Shown one piece after another: positions 33,300-40,993 of a stretch of 64,000 nt of DNA. Position numbers and translations under genes: made by a program. The notes below the pieces were generated by a model. The model worked only from the letters and a program-made list of their open reading frames with translations, searched no databases and was not told the DNA's origin. Source of the DNA: Flavobacteriales bacterium UBA6693 (GTDB taxonomy: Bacteria > Bacteroidota > Bacteroidia > Flavobacteriales > Weeksellaceae); NCBI GenBank assembly GCA_002454815.1, contig DKJL01000010.1:324054-388053 (forward strand), given 5' to 3'. Within the stretch, counting starts at the first letter, position 1, and every line of letters starts with the position of its first letter.

Positions 33300-34529
33300 T
33301 TAATTGTACGTGATTGCTTTCACCGGTGATATTTTGCTGATAAGATAGCTTGGTAAAACCAATGCGGCGCCTGACACAAAAAGAATCCCAACCGAAATCA
33401 TTATGATATGTAACACGCTGATTTCTACCGGTACTACGCTCAGGTAATAGTTTTCGGGATTAAGAGTAATCAGTCCAAAATATTTTTGAAGCAACAAAAA
33501 ACCAAGTCCGATTACATTTCCCAGTATCAGTCCCGGAATCATGATGAGCAAAGTATAATTAATAAAAATAGTCCGGATCTGCCCGTTCGTCGCGCCCAGG
33601 GTTTTCAGCATCCCAATGGAGTTGGTGCGTTCGATGATAAGGATAAGCAGGACCATGATAATATTAATAACCACTACAACGAGCATAATCGTTATGATCA
33701 AAGCGATATTCATGTCAAAAATGGCGATAAAATCCATGATCTGTGGATACTGATCTGTGGCTTTCACTGTGTAATTTTTGTAACCCACCAGCCGGTCAAT
33801 CAGCGGAGCATCCCCGTCGATATTATTGATGTCTTTTAAAAAAACATCGAGACCGCCGACCTCATCTTTGGCCATCCCCTGAATTTTCCGCGCATGATTG
33901 ATTCCACCGATTACAAAAAGATCGTCGATCATTTTGATGTCGGTTTTATAGATGCCTACCACCTCGAATTTCCTGTATAAAGGGCTTTGATTCTCCTTGG
34001 AAAAAATGGCGACAATACTGTCTTTTACGCCCAAATGGAGGTCGTTTGCAATTTTTGTCGAAATGCAGATTCCGTTATTATAACCCTCTTCCGTTACTTT
34101 TGGCGCAGTGCCTTTCACGATGAATTTTGCAAACCTTTCGCGGTTAAAATCCTTTCCGACTCCCTTGAAGATGATGCCCGCAAAGTTATGTTCGTTCCGC
34201 AATATTCCACTTACTGCCACGTATTTCTGAGTTGAAGCAACATCTTCAAGCTCTGTGATTTTTCGCAGTTGCAGCCCTTCGGTAGTGAGAACAGAGGAAT
34301 TATAAGAATTGTTGGATTGTTTGGATTTAACTGAGATATGCCCCGAGAAATCTGCCATCCGTTCCTTTATCGCCTTTTTGGAGCCCAGACCGGTAGATAC
34401 CGTGATGAGCGAAACAATGACGCCCAATGCCACGGAAAGCCGGCCAATAAAGACAATCACCCGTGAGAGATTATTTTTATTATCTTTGGAAAAAGCAATT
34501 TTTTTGGAAAAATATAACGGAAATTTCAA
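33300..34529 (-). CDS. ABC transporter permease, LolE/FtsX-like
   Basis: About 409 residues from a TTG at 34527-34529 (read as MKFPLYFSKKIAFSKDNKNN). One N-terminal helix (RLSVALGVIVSLITVSTGLG), a periplasmic MacB-type domain, then three helices including ILIIERTNSIGMLKTLGATNGQIRTIF, the FtsX signature. It probably extracts lipoproteins to the Lol pathway or expels a substrate with an ATPase encoded elsewhere. The longer in-frame ATG at 34625 is rejected: a TAATTTTG box lies between, and family members start at the KFPLYF segment. The start overlaps that of the divergent DUF1343 gene. Confidence 0.85.
   Translation of the reverse strand: MKFPLYFSKKIAFSKDNKNNLSRVIVFIGRLSVALGVIVSLITVSTGLGSKKAIKERMADFSGHISVKSKQSNNSYNSSVLTTEGLQLRKITELEDVASTQKYVAVSGILRNEHNFAGIIFKGVGKDFNRERFAKFIVKGTAPKVTEEGYNNGICISTKIANDLHLGVKDSIVAIFSKENQSPLYRKFEVVGIYKTDIKMIDDLFVIGGINHARKIQGMAKDEVGGLDVFLKDINNIDGDAPLIDRLVGYKNYTVKATDQYPQIMDFIAIFDMNIALIITIMLVVVVINIIMVLLILIIERTNSIGMLKTLGATNGQIRTIFINYTLLIMIPGLILGNVIGLGFLLLQKYFGLITLNPENYYLSVVPVEISVLHIIMISVGILFVSGAALVLPSYLISKISPVKAITYN
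34481..34488 (+). promoter_or_regulatory. -7 element for the DUF1343 gene
   Basis: TATCTTTG on the plus strand, 15 bp before the proposed TTG start at 34504. It lies inside the 5' end of the divergent permease coding sequence. Confidence 0.45.
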
Positions 34530-35730
34530 ACGGATAGGTTTAATCGCCAAAATTAAAGATTTAGTTCTGATTGTGCTAATTTTTGTCGGATTTTGCACTT
34601 CACTGAAAGCCCAGAACATCGGCAAGCAATGCTTTAAAACGGGAGCCGACCGCCCCGAACTCTATCTTCCTTTGCTTAAAAATAAAAACGTTGCCGTAGT
34701 CACCAATCAAACCGGTTTGCTGAGCGACGGAACATTTTTGGTTGATTTTCTCATTGGCAATAAAGTCGCGGTGCATACGATTTTCGCGCCTGAACACGGC
34801 TTCCGCGGCGAAGCAGACGCCGGCGAACATGTGAAAAACGGGACAGACAGCAAAACCGGAATTCCCGTGATATCGCTTTACGGAAGCTATAAGAAGCCTA
34901 CCGCTGCACAACTGCAAAATATTGATGTGATTCTGTTTGATATACAAGATGTTGGCGTTCGATTTTATACTTATATCTCTACTTTAACTTATTTAATGGA
35001 GGCTGCGGCGGAAAACAGTATTGAAATAATTGTGTTGGATCGTCCCAATCCGCACGACGGTTATACCGACGGCCCCGTTTTGCAAACTAAATATCAAAGT
35101 TTCGTTGGCATGCACCGCGTGCCGGTCGTATACGGATTGACAATCGGCGAATATGGCGCAATGGTCAACGGCGAACGCTGGATGCAAGGCAGTAAGCAAG
35201 CTCAATATACGCTGATCCCGATGCAGAATTATCATAAGAAACAGCGCTATAAGTTGTCTGGTCGGCCGTCGCCCAATCTTCCCAATGATCAAGCGATCAA
35301 TCTTTATCCGAGTTTATGTTTCTTCGAAGGCACGCGGGTTTCTGTGGGGCGTGGGACGGCATTGCCATTTCAGATTTACGGTTCGCCCTGGACGAAAAAT
35401 TTGCCCTATACCTTTACGCCAAAACCAACCGCGGGCGCAAAAGATCCTTTTTTGAACGGTAAAACGTGCTACGGTGAAAACCTTTCCTTGGCGGCCGCGA
35501 ATCTTCGACAACTGGATTTACAGTGGTTATTGCGGGCTTACAAAAATTACAAAAACCCGAAACAGGATTTTTTTCTGAGCAATTTATTTTTCGATAAACT
35601 GGCTGGCACCGACGAATTCCGGAAACAGATTATTGCCGGTAAAACAGAGGAGCAGATTCGGGATTCGTGGAAAAAGGGACTTCAGGATTTTGAAAAAATG
35701 AGGAAAAAATATGTTATTTATCCGAACTGA
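34504..35730 (+). CDS. DUF1343 / NamZ-like exo-beta-N-acetylmuramidase
   Basis: About 408 residues. Marks: NVAVVTNQTGLLSDGTFLVD, HTIFAPEHGFRGEADAGEH, DIQDVGVRFYTYISTLTYLM and IVLDRPNPHDGYTDG, all core DUF1343 motifs; NamZ members cleave terminal MurNAc from peptidoglycan fragments. A hydrophobic export segment (DLVLIVLIFVGFCTSLKA, then Gln) indicates a periplasmic enzyme for muropeptide recycling. No ATG fits: a TTG at 34504 follows a TATCTTTG box and gives a usable signal peptide, whereas the ATG at 34309 would be inside the permease gene. The exact start remains uncertain. Confidence 0.88.
   Translation: MEKYNGNFKRIGLIAKIKDLVLIVLIFVGFCTSLKAQNIGKQCFKTGADRPELYLPLLKNKNVAVVTNQTGLLSDGTFLVDFLIGNKVAVHTIFAPEHGFRGEADAGEHVKNGTDSKTGIPVISLYGSYKKPTAAQLQNIDVILFDIQDVGVRFYTYISTLTYLMEAAAENSIEIIVLDRPNPHDGYTDGPVLQTKYQSFVGMHRVPVVYGLTIGEYGAMVNGERWMQGSKQAQYTLIPMQNYHKKQRYKLSGRPSPNLPNDQAINLYPSLCFFEGTRVSVGRGTALPFQIYGSPWTKNLPYTFTPKPTAGAKDPFLNGKTCYGENLSLAAANLRQLDLQWLLRAYKNYKNPKQDFFLSNLFFDKLAGTDEFRKQIIAGKTEEQIRDSWKKGLQDFEKMRKKYVIYPN
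34548..34555 (-). promoter_or_regulatory. -7 element for the LolE/FtsX-like permease
   Basis: TAATTTTG on the minus strand, 19 bp before the TTG start at 34529; it lies inside the 5' end of the DUF1343 gene. Confidence 0.45.
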
Positions 35731-35768
35731 TTTATCATTAAATTCTTTCGTAAATAATTAAACTAGAA

Positions 35769-38700
35769 TTAAAAGCTTGCTTTCACCTGCATCGAACCGA
35801 TGTGGATTGTTTTTTCCCCGGAACTCCTTCCTTCGTAATTCACATTCAACTGGATAAATGAATTGATGGTCTGCTGCAGAAAAACGGACCACACCTGATT
35901 CCTGCCCACTTTTAAACCTTCCAACATTTGGTTGCCAACGATGGAGTATGCATTGCCTGTAAAATCATTATTAATGAAAGAAAAATTTGCTCGTACCGAT
36001 GTTTTTTTTCTTTCCCATTGCAGGCTGCCGGTAAGGTCCAGCGTTTTCAGCAGTTCTTCGCCATCTTTCCTTGTTTTTGTGCTCCAGGCAGAAGACGCTT
36101 CCGCCTGCAGGGTTTCCGTCAATTTATAGGTTGCTTTCGGTTTTGTTTCGAAGTTGGCAAGCGCATAATCGCGGCTGCTGAAAAGCTGCGAAGAATTATG
36201 GATTTCCTGGACTTTATTTTCCCAATCCAGGCGCAAATTTTTCCCCCACCAATATCCTACATTCATAAAATGTGAAGACTGGCTCCGCGCCTCGTTGCTG
36301 AAGTTGGCATTGATGACTTGGTCGTTTGCGATGAAGCGGTAATTTCCGTTCCAGCCGGAGCGGTCGGTCGAATTAAACTGCGCCGAAGCGAGAATGTTTT
36401 GGTTCTTCAAAATCTGATCTGCACGATATTCAAATGGATTCAAAACTACGGTTTCGTCCTTTTTTAAATAAGAGTTCTGGGCGTTGACCGAAATATTGAA
36501 ATTCCATCTTTTCAGAAAATTATTCTCAGAATTAAATATAATTGAGGGATTAACGAATACAGCCAGCTGCAACTTGTTTTTATTGGAAGGAAGATAAGAG
36601 ACGGTATTGGTGTACACCCGGATATATTGCGCCAAATCTGCATATTCTGCCACTTCAAACTCGTCGAGCTGCTGGATTCCATCGCCATTATAATCGGTCC
36701 ATTTATAAATACCCTGAGCGTCATTTACTTTAATATATTGAAATTCTCGTTGTGCTTCCTGGCCGTTTCCGAGCTCGTAAAAAGCCTGCAGTCGCATCCC
36801 ATTGCTAAAAAGTTTTTGCTGATAAGTAATGTTACCAATAATAAAATCGCGGCTCGCTGCGCGTTGCAAACTCCGGTCATTGAGAAACTTACGGTAATGA
36901 GCAGATACGGCTAAAGTTGTCTTCTCATTTTTGATGAGTTCGCTTTGCGCTTCAAAACCCAAAATAGTATTGATATTCTCGAGTCGGTTGACACGAATGG
37001 AATCATTGCTGCGCACATATAATTTGGCATTCAGACGGGTACGTACAGAATTGCTTATTTTTTTCTGAATGAACACTTCTTTCCAGCGAAAACTGGTGAC
37101 ATCCAACTCGGCAGATTCATTGTACTTTTTAAGATTATGTTCCAGGCCGCCGCCCAGCATCCAGCTTCCTTTTTCTCCGAAGCGCTCGGTCTGTACGCCG
37201 GCGCGCAGAAACTGTGTATCCTGCAGATCCGCCCGGGTATCGAGATAGGATAATTTGCCGGTGCTGTGATAATTTTTTTGTTTCCAGGAAAAATCGAGAT
37301 CATTTTTTACGCCTGTATAAGTTTCTTGCTCGCTGAGATAATTAAAACGGTAATTTAAAAAAGAACCGTTCTTCCATTCATTTAAAAAACCCACTTTTAC
37401 CTGATTTTGTGCAATCTGGTTAAACTCTCTGGTCAGATTAAAATCTTTCGCAAATTCGATAGTATTAATACGGTCGAGGATGTGAAATTGTGAACTGATA
37501 TGCTGCAATTCTATACTGGGTGTTCCCTGCCAGAAATTGGTGCGGAACGTTTTGTAGCCGAACAATCTCGCTGCGAAACCGATATTTTCCTGCGCATCTT
37601 TACCCGAAAATAAGTTAACGTCGTAGTTGCTGAGTGAAACATCAGCGCCAATTTTCCCCTCGTTTAATTCAAAAGCAGCATTTCCCGAAAAAACCTGTGT
37701 CTTCTGCGGCGCCGGCAGTTTCCGCACGGCTCGATAAGAACCGCTTCCGGTGCCGACATATTCGAAAACCCGACCGTTGTTGATGGTTTGTTTCAGCCGG
37801 TAATCGCCATTATTCTCACCAAAATAAGTAAAAGCTACTTGATATAAAGTCTTAGTTTGGTCGGTGGAGAATTCGTAATAATTGCCGGTCGGACTTTCTA
37901 TTGATTCGTAAAGTATTTTATTGACATCGTATTCCGCCGCGATTCCGGAAGGTGCGTACATCAGGTCCGGATCATTTCCGGCTTCCGACAGGATTTTTTC
38001 ATCTTCCGGGGAGAGGTTCAGTGCAAGCGGCGCATTTTTATTATCATTTTCCAGAAACCAGTTGATTCCGGCCGTCATCCGCTTTCTTGCATGCTGGATG
38101 CCGCCGCTTACAAGAAAACGCGTATAGTTTCGGTTGGTATAATTATATGAAATGGTAATACTGTACTGCTGAAAAATGGGACGGAAACTGGTGAACGTAA
38201 TTTCTCCTGTGTTATAATTAATAACGTAATCCTGACTTTCGCCGCGTTTCATCAAAATTCCGTCGATGAAAACCTGTTCCGATCCCGAGAGAACGGTGAT
38301 GAATTGTTCGCCGTTTTTACCGGTAAGACGGTACGGACCCTGATTCCCCTCAATACCATCAAAGCGGATGCGGTGAAACTCACTGCGCGCCACGCCGGCA
38401 GAAAGATCGATAAGTGTTTTATTTTCCTTTCCGATTTCGGTGGCAAACTGGAGACCCATACTGCGGCGCTGAAAACGGCCAAAATGCGTGGTGTTATCAA
38501 GCAGATCCAGATGTCCTGCACGAAGCACGGATTTTTCTCTGATGTTCAACTGCAGATATATTTTATCAAATTCTTCCAAAGTTTGCGTGTAACCGTCGGC
38601 TTGCATGGGCAGATTGTGATCTGATATTGAAGCGATAAGCGACACGTCTTCAGACAGCCTGCCCGAAATTTGCAAATCCATCGAGCTTTGTACACTTTGT

Positions 38701-39056
38701 CCCTGGTTATTGCCAAAGGTAATCCCGCGGATGATCGAACCTTTGGAATTCAAATTGGCGAGTGGACTGGACGCGTTCTTTGCCTTTACAGCGTCATCAA
38801 TTATGATTTGGTTGGGCAGCCGAATAAAATCTAAAGTATCGCGTACAAACAAGTCACGGTTGATTTTTGCGGCCAGTATAGAGTCACGCTGGAGAGAATC
38901 CCGGGTAGTATTAGCATTGTTCCAGGAGAAGACCTGTGCATTTGTAGTAATAAATGCAGCCAGAATGATAAAAATGATAAAGGTCTTTCTTCCCAAACCG
39001 TTAAAAGTAGTTGGTAAAAATAACGAAAAAAGTATCTTTAAGAACTGTGTTGGCAT
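35769..39056 (-). CDS. Large outer-membrane beta-barrel protein of unknown function
   Basis: 1095 residues; a signal sequence (KTFIIFIILAAFITTNA, then Gln) follows a short basic lead. After about residue 100 the protein is nearly all alternating amphipathic strands ending in a C-terminal aromatic (KASF), as in outer-membrane barrels. The N-terminal part has GSIIRGITFGNNQG, DHNLPMQADGYTQTLEEFDKIY and a plug-like segment, slightly like the SprA/T9SS translocon family, which is a weak resemblance. Near residue 790 there is a canonical EF-hand loop (DYNGDGIQQLDEFE), usually calcium-binding. It is monocistronic and divergent from a T9SS cargo gene. Confidence 0.75.
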   Translation of the reverse strand: MPTQFLKILFSLFLPTTFNGLGRKTFIIFIILAAFITTNAQVFSWNNANTTRDSLQRDSILAAKINRDLFVRDTLDFIRLPNQIIIDDAVKAKNASSPLANLNSKGSIIRGITFGNNQGQSVQSSMDLQISGRLSEDVSLIASISDHNLPMQADGYTQTLEEFDKIYLQLNIREKSVLRAGHLDLLDNTTHFGRFQRRSMGLQFATEIGKENKTLIDLSAGVARSEFHRIRFDGIEGNQGPYRLTGKNGEQFITVLSGSEQVFIDGILMKRGESQDYVINYNTGEITFTSFRPIFQQYSITISYNYTNRNYTRFLVSGGIQHARKRMTAGINWFLENDNKNAPLALNLSPEDEKILSEAGNDPDLMYAPSGIAAEYDVNKILYESIESPTGNYYEFSTDQTKTLYQVAFTYFGENNGDYRLKQTINNGRVFEYVGTGSGSYRAVRKLPAPQKTQVFSGNAAFELNEGKIGADVSLSNYDVNLFSGKDAQENIGFAARLFGYKTFRTNFWQGTPSIELQHISSQFHILDRINTIEFAKDFNLTREFNQIAQNQVKVGFLNEWKNGSFLNYRFNYLSEQETYTGVKNDLDFSWKQKNYHSTGKLSYLDTRADLQDTQFLRAGVQTERFGEKGSWMLGGGLEHNLKKYNESAELDVTSFRWKEVFIQKKISNSVRTRLNAKLYVRSNDSIRVNRLENINTILGFEAQSELIKNEKTTLAVSAHYRKFLNDRSLQRAASRDFIIGNITYQQKLFSNGMRLQAFYELGNGQEAQREFQYIKVNDAQGIYKWTDYNGDGIQQLDEFEVAEYADLAQYIRVYTNTVSYLPSNKNKLQLAVFVNPSIIFNSENNFLKRWNFNISVNAQNSYLKKDETVVLNPFEYRADQILKNQNILASAQFNSTDRSGWNGNYRFIANDQVINANFSNEARSQSSHFMNVGYWWGKNLRLDWENKVQEIHNSSQLFSSRDYALANFETKPKATYKLTETLQAEASSAWSTKTRKDGEELLKTLDLTGSLQWERKKTSVRANFSFINNDFTGNAYSIVGNQMLEGLKVGRNQVWSVFLQQTINSFIQLNVNYEGRSSGEKTIHIGSMQVKASF

Positions 39057-39082
39057 TATTTTCGCATATCGGTGTTTTTTAA

Positions 39083-39113
39083 TTTGCCCATAACTATATA
39101 TGGTGTAAATTTG
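39083..39113 (+). promoter_or_regulatory. Consensus promoter of a T9SS cargo gene
   Basis: TTTG (39083-39086), a 19-bp spacer, then TAAATTTG (39106-39113): a perfect TTTG-N19-TAnnTTTG match, 35 bp before the ATG at 39149. Confidence 0.88.
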
Positions 39114-39148
39114 CCTTATAACTAATTATTAATTAAATATTTATCAAG

Positions 39149-40009
39149 ATGAAAAAAATCTATTCTCTACTTGCAGGTGTAATGCTGGCAGTAACATTGA
39201 ATGCGCAGGCAGTGCCAACTCCCGGAACTTTTACAGTTACTTATGATTTCGATGAAGCTCCAAATGCAGATCCGGGTACGGTAGTTGGTGACAACGTAAC
39301 TGCTTCCAGTTTTATTGCAGTGGGTCTTAATTCTACGACGACTGGAAACCGATTTGCGTGGAGCGGATTCCCTGTTTCAGCAACGATGGACGAAAACAAG
39401 TATTTCGAAGTTACAATCACACCCGCTGCGAATTACAAAATGACCATTACTTCGATCACGTTTGCTGTTCAGCGTTCTGGTACAGGGCCGAGAACTTACG
39501 TGGTACGTTCAAGCGTTGATACATTTGCGGCCAACAAACCTGCGGCTATTAACAATGGAAATCCAGAGCTGGAGATCCTTGCAAACAATCAGTTTCATTA
39601 CACAAATGATATCAGTGGAAGACAAGAGGGGAGTAGCATTGTGCCAATTAAAATCATTGATATCACGGCACCGGTAAAACTACGTTTTTACGCTTATGAT
39701 GCAGAAGCTAGCGAAGGGACTTTCAGTATCGATGACGTAGTGATCAGCGGTAAATTGGAATCAGTATTAGCCACGGATGAAAGTGCACTTGCAAGAGCGA
39801 ACTTTGTAAAAAATACAGTTGTAGCCAACAATATTTTATTTGGTGCGAAGTCCAATATTCAGATTGTAAACATGAACGGCCAGGTAGTGAAGTCTGCTTC
39901 TGTAAATGATGGTACTTCCCTGGATGTTGCATCTCTACCAAAAGGAATGTATATCGTGACCGGTACCGTAGATGGTAAGCCTGTTTCACAAAAAATCATG
40001 AAAAAATAA
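39149..40009 (+). CDS. Secreted protein with T9SS type A sorting domain
   Basis: 286 residues: signal peptide MKKIYSLLAGVMLAVTLNA, then a beta-sandwich region (TFTVTYDFDEAPNADPGT) of unassigned type, and a C-terminal type A T9SS signal, with IQIVNMNGQVVKSASVNDG, LPKGMYIVTG and the end KPVSQKIMKK. It should be carried across the outer membrane by the type IX system and released or attached to A-LPS. No catalytic motif is visible; an adhesin or ligand-binding role is possible. It has its own promoter and terminator. Confidence 0.88.
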   Translation: MKKIYSLLAGVMLAVTLNAQAVPTPGTFTVTYDFDEAPNADPGTVVGDNVTASSFIAVGLNSTTTGNRFAWSGFPVSATMDENKYFEVTITPAANYKMTITSITFAVQRSGTGPRTYVVRSSVDTFAANKPAAINNGNPELEILANNQFHYTNDISGRQEGSSIVPIKIIDITAPVKLRFYAYDAEASEGTFSIDDVVISGKLESVLATDESALARANFVKNTVVANNILFGAKSNIQIVNMNGQVVKSASVNDGTSLDVASLPKGMYIVTGTVDGKPVSQKIMKK

Positions 40010-40031
40010 GTTATTTTAACTTGAGAAATAG

Positions 40032-40059
40032 AGGTTGCCTTTGCGGGCAACCTTTTTTG
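40032..40059 (+). terminator. Terminator of the first T9SS cargo gene
   Basis: AGGTTGCC and GGGCAACCT pair around a TTTGC loop, followed by T6. Confidence 0.92.
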
Positions 40060-40106
40060 TTTAGATCAAAAGATCAACCTTCTCCAACATAGTTATAATT
40101 AATTTG

Positions 40107-40114
40107 TAAATTTG
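40107..40114 (+). promoter_or_regulatory. -7 element of the second T9SS cargo gene
   Basis: TAAATTTG, 40 bp before the ATG at 40155. No ideal -33. Confidence 0.5.
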
Positions 40115-40154
40115 ATATTCAAAGTATAATTATTAACCACAAAAATTATTTACA

Positions 40155-40937
40155 ATGAAAAAGATTTTTACATTTTTAGGAGCAGTTGCTTTCGGAACTT
40201 TTGTGTTCTCACAGGAATTGCTGGTAAATCCGGGTTTTGAGGCAGGCCTTGCACCATGGACTGCGGGTCCAAGCTCAGGATATACAGCTCCTGCCATCGA
40301 AACTTTAAATCCACACGGAGGAAATAATTATGCCTCCTATTCCGGGGTTACGGCAACTACGGGCTTCTACCAAAATGTTCCGGTTTCTGCAGGTCAAACG
40401 TATGTGATCTCCTTCTGGTATAAATCCGCCGGTGACGATTCAGACACACGATTGTGGAGTATATTTAGAACCGCTGCAGGCGCTGGTGCAGTATATACAA
40501 CGCCGAGTGCAATTGAAGATGCCTTCCGAACAAATAATCAGTACCTCGCCAATGCTGGGGCCTGGACCAAATACACTGCTGAAATGCCCGCCGGGCCCGG
40601 AGCCACCGTGCTGGAAGTTGCCGTAAGAGCATACTCCGGTGCCACGATCGCGGAATTTGACGATTTTTCTGTGATGGATAAAGCAACGATGGCAGTATCC
40701 GACGTTTCGTCATTCGATAAGATGGTGAAAATGAATACGAGAGTGACGAATGAACTTAAAGTATTTCTTCCCGAAAAATCAACCGTGAATATTTACTCCG
40801 TTGATGGCAAATTAATCAGTTCGAACCGGATTAATGACGGTGAAACCATCAATACTTCTTCGCTCGCGAAAGGAATGTACATCGTTACCGTAGACAACGG
40901 CGCCGCTAAAACCAGTCGCAAAATAATGAAGAATTAA
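40155..40937 (+). CDS. Secreted jelly-roll protein with T9SS type A sorting domain
   Basis: 260 residues. Signal peptide (KKIFTFLGAVAFGTFVFS, then Gln), a carbohydrate-binding-module-like beta sandwich opening with ELLVNPGFEAGLAPWTAG and YQNVPVSAGQTYVISFWYKS, then a type A T9SS signal with VNIYSVDGKLISSNRINDG, LAKGMYIVTVDNGA and KTSRKIMKN. The fold is that of CBM4/9-like modules, so it may bind a glycan. It is a paralogue of the previous gene only in the sorting domain, which suggests two different cargo heads sharing one export route. Confidence 0.9.
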   Translation: MKKIFTFLGAVAFGTFVFSQELLVNPGFEAGLAPWTAGPSSGYTAPAIETLNPHGGNNYASYSGVTATTGFYQNVPVSAGQTYVISFWYKSAGDDSDTRLWSIFRTAAGAGAVYTTPSAIEDAFRTNNQYLANAGAWTKYTAEMPAGPGATVLEVAVRAYSGATIAEFDDFSVMDKATMAVSDVSSFDKMVKMNTRVTNELKVFLPEKSTVNIYSVDGKLISSNRINDGETINTSSLAKGMYIVTVDNGAAKTSRKIMKN

Positions 40938-40960
40938 TCGCATAGATAGCGTACTTCAAA

Positions 40961-40991
40961 CAGCGGTTCCCTCAGGAGCCGCTTTTTTTTA
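40961..40991 (+). terminator. Terminator of the second T9SS cargo gene
   Basis: AGCGG-T-TCC and GGA-G-CCGCT form a stem with one mismatch around CTCA, then T8 on the plus strand. Confidence 0.85.
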
Positions 40992-40993
40992 AT

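Noticed and set aside
34309..34503. ATG-started extension of the DUF1343 gene
   Set aside because: The extra residues lie inside the permease gene and upstream of the TATCTTTG box; they do not resemble a signal peptide.
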